Positions 60,785 through 64,000 of a DNA stretch of 64,000 bases are shown here, in pieces (positions within the stretch are counted from its first letter, which is position 1; the number at the start of each line of letters is the position of its first letter). Where the stretch lies: positions 558,001 to 622,000 of the forward strand of contig OY970276.1 of NCBI GenBank assembly GCA_963715785.1. The letters are read 5' to 3'. Below the pieces are notes generated by a model. It searched no databases. It was not told the DNA's origin and saw nothing but the letters and a program-made list of their open reading frames with translations. The position numbers and the translations under genes are program-made. The stretch is from LD21 sp963715785. Lineage in GTDB: Bacteria; Bacteroidota; Bacteroidia; Bacteroidales; VadinHA17.

Positions 60785-62341
60785 ATGAAGCGAATAACTA
60801 TAGTACTTCTGGCAGTCTTTTTTTTCCTCGCTATCTCAGGCCTGGTCCTAATTCAGCTATACTGGATCAGGGGAGCCATCGCAATTACCGATCAGCAATT
60901 CCGATACCTTGCAAACAAGGCTCTTGAATCAGTTGTTCTTGATTTAGAGGAAAAGGAGCTTATAAAAAACATAGTCGATAATATCGGTCCCGCTTCCTCA
61001 GATTCAGTTACTGCCATAGTTCCGCCAAATTCTCCGCTTGCCAGAAAACTGAAAGGGTATCAGCCCAACTCCGATCTGCTTGAAATGTACGGACTGGATA
61101 ACCCGGGCGAGCCTATTGCTATTACAAGTTCAGGTCATAAAATCTTCATATCATCTGAAAATACGTCTCCATTCCCCGGTGATGAAACAACGGAACCTTC
61201 ATCTCAAATCACATCCTCGGAAATTAAAGGCAGGGTCACAAATAAAATTGTGTTTCTCGAAAAAATTATGGAGAAGATTCTTCACAACACTCCTGATATA
61301 AGAGAACGGATTGACCCTGAGAAACTTAAAGGTGAACTTCGGACGGCTCTGAACAATGTAGGCATAAACCTGAATTTTGAGTTTTCAATCCGGTCGGGAC
61401 GCTATGGCAGCATCTGGAAAACCCCGGGGTTTACAGACAAGCCAGGAACAAATAAATTCATAATTCAGCTTTTCCCCAACGACCCTGTGCCGAGTCAGAA
61501 CCAGATCGTTCTGTATTGTCTTCAGGAACAACAGTATAAATTTGAGAAAATCGGAAATCTTGCGCTGATTACGCTGCTTTTTACCTTGCTCCTGCTTGTT
61601 CTCTCCACAGGAACATTTATAGTGATCTTCCGTCAGAAGAAGGTTTCAGAGATCAGAAATGATTTCATAAACAATATGACACATGAACTTAAAACTCCTA
61701 TTTCGACTATTTCCCTGGCCTCACAGATGATGGCAGATAAGTCAATAGCAGATAAGGATAAGAATATTGAAAGCCTCGCCAAGGTCATATCAGATGAGAG
61801 CATGAGACTGAAATTTCAGGTTGAAAAGGTCCTTCAGACAGCAATCTTCGAAAGAATGAAGATGAAGCTTAAAATGACAGCGACAGATGTCCATGGAATC
61901 ATTGAAAAGGCAATTGACAACTTTGACCTGCAGATTAAGAGCAGGAATGGAGTGATCCGCTCAGATTTTCATGCAGAGAGATCTGTGGTATATATAGATG
62001 AAATTCATTTTCTAAATGCAATTTCAAACCTGATTGATAATGCGATAAAATATTCTAACGAAAATCCGGAGATAACTATCACTACCCGAAATTACAAGAA
62101 GGGCATCCTGATCATCTTAGAAGACAACGGTATCGGAATAAGCAAAGATAATCTGAAGAGAATATTCGACAAGTTTTACCGGGTTCATTCCGGTAATGTA
62201 CACAACATAAAAGGGTTTGGTTTGGGCTTGAGTTATGTCAAGAAAATCATGGAAGAGCATAATGGGTGGGTGAAAGCCGAAAGCCAGATAAACAAAGGCA
62301 CTAAATTCATGTTATTCCTTCCACAAAACAAAGTAAAATGA
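60785..62341 (+). CDS. rprX: membrane sensor histidine kinase, RprX-like
   Basis: The protein has 518 aa. An N-terminal membrane segment, a periplasmic domain (about 30-250) and a second membrane segment (LALITLLFTLLLLVLSTGTF) precede HisKA DFINNMTHELKTPISTISLA and HATPase boxes NLIDNAIKYS, DNGIGISKD and GFGLGLSYVKKI. The length and arrangement fit RprX of Bacteroides. The start overlaps nothing; its stop overlaps rprY by ATGA. Confidence 0.7.
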   Translation: MKRITIVLLAVFFFLAISGLVLIQLYWIRGAIAITDQQFRYLANKALESVVLDLEEKELIKNIVDNIGPASSDSVTAIVPPNSPLARKLKGYQPNSDLLEMYGLDNPGEPIAITSSGHKIFISSENTSPFPGDETTEPSSQITSSEIKGRVTNKIVFLEKIMEKILHNTPDIRERIDPEKLKGELRTALNNVGINLNFEFSIRSGRYGSIWKTPGFTDKPGTNKFIIQLFPNDPVPSQNQIVLYCLQEQQYKFEKIGNLALITLLFTLLLLVLSTGTFIVIFRQKKVSEIRNDFINNMTHELKTPISTISLASQMMADKSIADKDKNIESLAKVISDESMRLKFQVEKVLQTAIFERMKMKLKMTATDVHGIIEKAIDNFDLQIKSRNGVIRSDFHAERSVVYIDEIHFLNAISNLIDNAIKYSNENPEITITTRNYKKGILIILEDNGIGISKDNLKRIFDKFYRVHSGNVHNIKGFGLGLSYVKKIMEEHNGWVKAESQINKGTKFMLFLPQNKVK

Positions 62342-63024
62342 CAAGTATCCGAATTCTTCTGGCAGAAGATGATAACAACCTCGGCATCCTTCTGCGGAGT
62401 TATCTGAACGCCAAAAACTATGATACCGCCCTGTTTACTAACGGGCGCCTCGCACTTGAAGCTTTTCCTTCGGGAAAGTTTGGCCTTTGTATCCTCGATA
62501 TTATGATGCCGGAGCTTGATGGTCTCACTCTTGCAAAGGAAATCCGTCTTACAAATCCCGACATACCTATAATTTTCCTGACTGCAAAAAACCAGCCGGA
62601 AGATATTATAGACGGTTTTAAATCAGGAGCTGATGATTATATTACAAAACCATTTTCAATGGAAGAGCTGCTCTATCGCATTGAGGCTATCCTGCGCAGA
62701 ACAACAGGTCCTTCTGTGAAGAAAAAGGAGGAATTCTATATTATAGGATCTTATACTTTTGATCCGTTGAAACAAATGCTGGTAATCAGGGATCAGACTA
62801 TAAAACTTACTACCAAGGAATCGGAGCTTCTGGAACTCCTGTGCAGGCATGGGAATGAAATACTCGAGAGAAACTACGCATTAAAAACCATCTGGATAGA
62901 CGATAACTATTTCAATGCCAGGAGCATGGATGTATATATTACACGGCTAAGAAAATATCTCAGAAAAGATCCTTCGGTAAAAATCCTGAATGTTCACGGG
63001 AGAGGTTATAAGCTTCTTAGCTAA
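62338..63024 (+). CDS. rprY: OmpR-family response regulator, RprY-like
   Basis: The protein has 228 aa. The receiver has LAEDDNNLG, CILDIMMPELDG (phospho-Asp) and FLTAKNQPEDI, with Lys in KPFSMEEL. The C-terminal winged helix has LTTKESELLELLCRHGNEIL and RSMDVYITRLRKYLRKDPSV. It overlaps the rprX-like gene by 4 nt, forming a two-component pair. Confidence 0.75.
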   Translation: MTSIRILLAEDDNNLGILLRSYLNAKNYDTALFTNGRLALEAFPSGKFGLCILDIMMPELDGLTLAKEIRLTNPDIPIIFLTAKNQPEDIIDGFKSGADDYITKPFSMEELLYRIEAILRRTTGPSVKKKEEFYIIGSYTFDPLKQMLVIRDQTIKLTTKESELLELLCRHGNEILERNYALKTIWIDDNYFNARSMDVYITRLRKYLRKDPSVKILNVHGRGYKLLS

Positions 63025-63031
63025 GTTTTTG

Positions 63032-63056
63032 CCCCCTGCCGTCCTATAGAAGGGGG
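63032..63056 (+). terminator. possible terminator after rprY-like gene
   Basis: CCCCCT (63032-63037) and AGGGGG (63051-63056) form a 6-bp stem with a 13-nt loop. There is no strong T run after it. Confidence 0.4.
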
Positions 63057-63126
63057 TTAATTCTCAATATTTCAGGTAATTATGAAAACATCTACAGTGT
63101 TAGTGGAGCTGTTGAAATAGTCCTTT

Positions 63127-63221
63127 TTAACCGCAAAGCACGCTAAGTAGGCGCAGATCCCGATAGCAATCGGGACGCAAAGTCAATACAGTATAGATCA
63201 ACTCTTTGCGTTTTTTGCGTA
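63127..63221. repeat. palindromic TTAACCGC repeat carrying a nested palindrome
   Basis: The left arm TTAACCGCAAAGCACGC matches the 52034 copy. In the middle, TCCCGATAGCAATCGGGA (63158-63175) replaces the AAAGTA segment of that copy. The right arm is CTCTTTGCG...TTTTTTGCG near 63203-63220. It lies between the rprY-like and lepA ends. Confidence 0.65.
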
Positions 63222-63250
63222 TCCCGAAGCAGCCTGGGGGGCCTTCTTAT

Positions 63251-64000
63251 TTAGTCGAGCTTCAGAACTGCCAGAAATGCCTGCTGGGGCACTTCCACAT
63301 TCCCTACCTGCCTCATGCGTTTCTTTCCTTTCTTCTGTTTCTCCAGAAGTTTCCTTTTTCTGGTTATATCGCCGCCATAGCATTTTGCAGTTACATCCTT
63401 CCTGACAGCCTTCACGGTTTCACGCGAAATGATTTTAGCGCCGATTGCTGCCTGAATGGCAATATCGAATTGCTGACGGGGAATAAGCTCCTTCAATTTA
63501 ACGCACATCTTTCGTCCAAATTCATAGGCATGCCCACGGAAAATCAATGTCGAAAGCGCGTCTACCATTTCGCCGTTTAAAAGAATATCCAGACGAACAA
63601 GATCAGCCTTCTGATAACTTGTATAATAATAGTCAAACGATGCATATCCTTTGGAGATGCTCTTAAGCTTATCATAAAAATCGAAAACGATTTCCGCAAG
63701 AGGCATCTCAAATGTCAGCTCAACTCTGTCACGGGTGAGATAAACCTGATTCTTCAGCACTCCCCTTTTATCGATGCAAAGCTTCATAATTGAACCAACG
63801 TACTCTGACAACGTGATCACCTGTGCGATAATATACGGTTCTTCAATCCGTTCAAGATGGTTTACAGGAGGCAATCCGGAAGGATTGTGAACATCAATTT
63901 CCTCTCCTTTGGTGGTATAAGCTTTAAATGAAACGTTAGGAACAGTTGTGATCACGTCCATATCAAATTCCCTGTCAAGCCTCTCCTGTATGATCTCCAT
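63251..64000 (-). CDS. lepA: elongation factor 4 (LepA), C-terminal part; 5' end outside window
   Basis: The last 249 codons of a translational GTPase are present, running to the edge. It contains PPVNHLERIEEPYIIAQVIT (domain V/elongation G-fold), IDKRGVLKNQVYL, GYASFDYYYTSYQKADLVRLDIL and the LepA C-terminal domain (AKCYGGDITRKRKLLEKQKKGKKRMRQVGNVEVPQQAF split). The GTPase domain lies beyond 64000. LepA helps translation or ribosome assembly under stress. Confidence 0.95.
   Translation of the reverse strand: MEIIQERLDREFDMDVITTVPNVSFKAYTTKGEEIDVHNPSGLPPVNHLERIEEPYIIAQVITLSEYVGSIMKLCIDKRGVLKNQVYLTRDRVELTFEMPLAEIVFDFYDKLKSISKGYASFDYYYTSYQKADLVRLDILLNGEMVDALSTLIFRGHAYEFGRKMCVKLKELIPRQQFDIAIQAAIGAKIISRETVKAVRKDVTAKCYGGDITRKRKLLEKQKKGKKRMRQVGNVEVPQQAFLAVLKLD

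Overview
This is a chromosomal window from a member of the Bacteroidota, probably an anaerobic, glycan-degrading, Bacteroidales-like lineage. The basis is a HmuY/TonB-receptor pair, a DUF5916 protein, an IPExxxVDY-family protein, a RprX/RprY-type two-component pair, lipoproteins, a Y_Y_Y/propeller sensor kinase and Tat-exported sugar enzymes. The DNA is moderately AT-rich. No phage, CRISPR array or insertion sequence was seen.

Layout. 1-5166: two exported glycoside hydrolases, a ThuA-GH9 fusion cut by the window edge and a GH2 exo-glucosaminidase-like enzyme. 5350-6717: an APC permease. 6747-10437: an AraC regulator, a HmuY-like lipoprotein and a TonB receptor. 10560-13430: a sigma-54-type response regulator and its sensor kinase. 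13636-20051: a tightly packed operon of lipid kinase, a methyltransferase/BtaA-like fusion, a GNAT-like acyltransferase, a PLP decarboxylase and a class II aldolase-like protein. 20312-23228: two outer-membrane-type proteins and a metallophosphoesterase lipoprotein. 23319-25803: a prohibitin remnant and a DUF5916 protein. 26362-31053: a complete TolC-MacA-MacB-type exporter. 31167-33423: stress and PepSY-like proteins. 33513-46891: a sugar or glycoside catabolic locus with a GH2 enzyme, two MFS sugar porters (one frameshifted), a UroD-like protein, a Gfo/Idh/MocA oxidoreductase, DUF1080 and isomerase/epimerase proteins. 47202-51588: a membrane protein and a propeller sensor kinase. 51767-64000: housekeeping genes (tRNA-Arg, leuS, M23 peptidase, purN, acpP, fabF, rnc), a RprXY-like pair and the 3' part of lepA, with palindromic repeats between them.

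The most interesting system is at 10.5-23.2 kb. Upstream of both the lipid operon (ATG 13636) and the outer-membrane gene at 20312 lies the same architecture. It consists of a TGTAGC half-site, then exactly 23 bp later a TGTAGC-N5-GCTACA dyad, then 63-64 bp later a -24/-12-like element (TGGCYTGATWATTGR), then the gene. A sigma-54 activator-type response regulator is encoded divergently right beside the first copy. The simplest reading is a two-component, sigma-54-controlled envelope-lipid remodelling regulon. Its second gene fuses a PEMT/ICMT-type methyltransferase domain to a BtaA-like aminocarboxypropyl transferase, a candidate single-protein route to a betaine-type or related headgroup lipid. 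The function is inference; the sequence architecture is directly visible.
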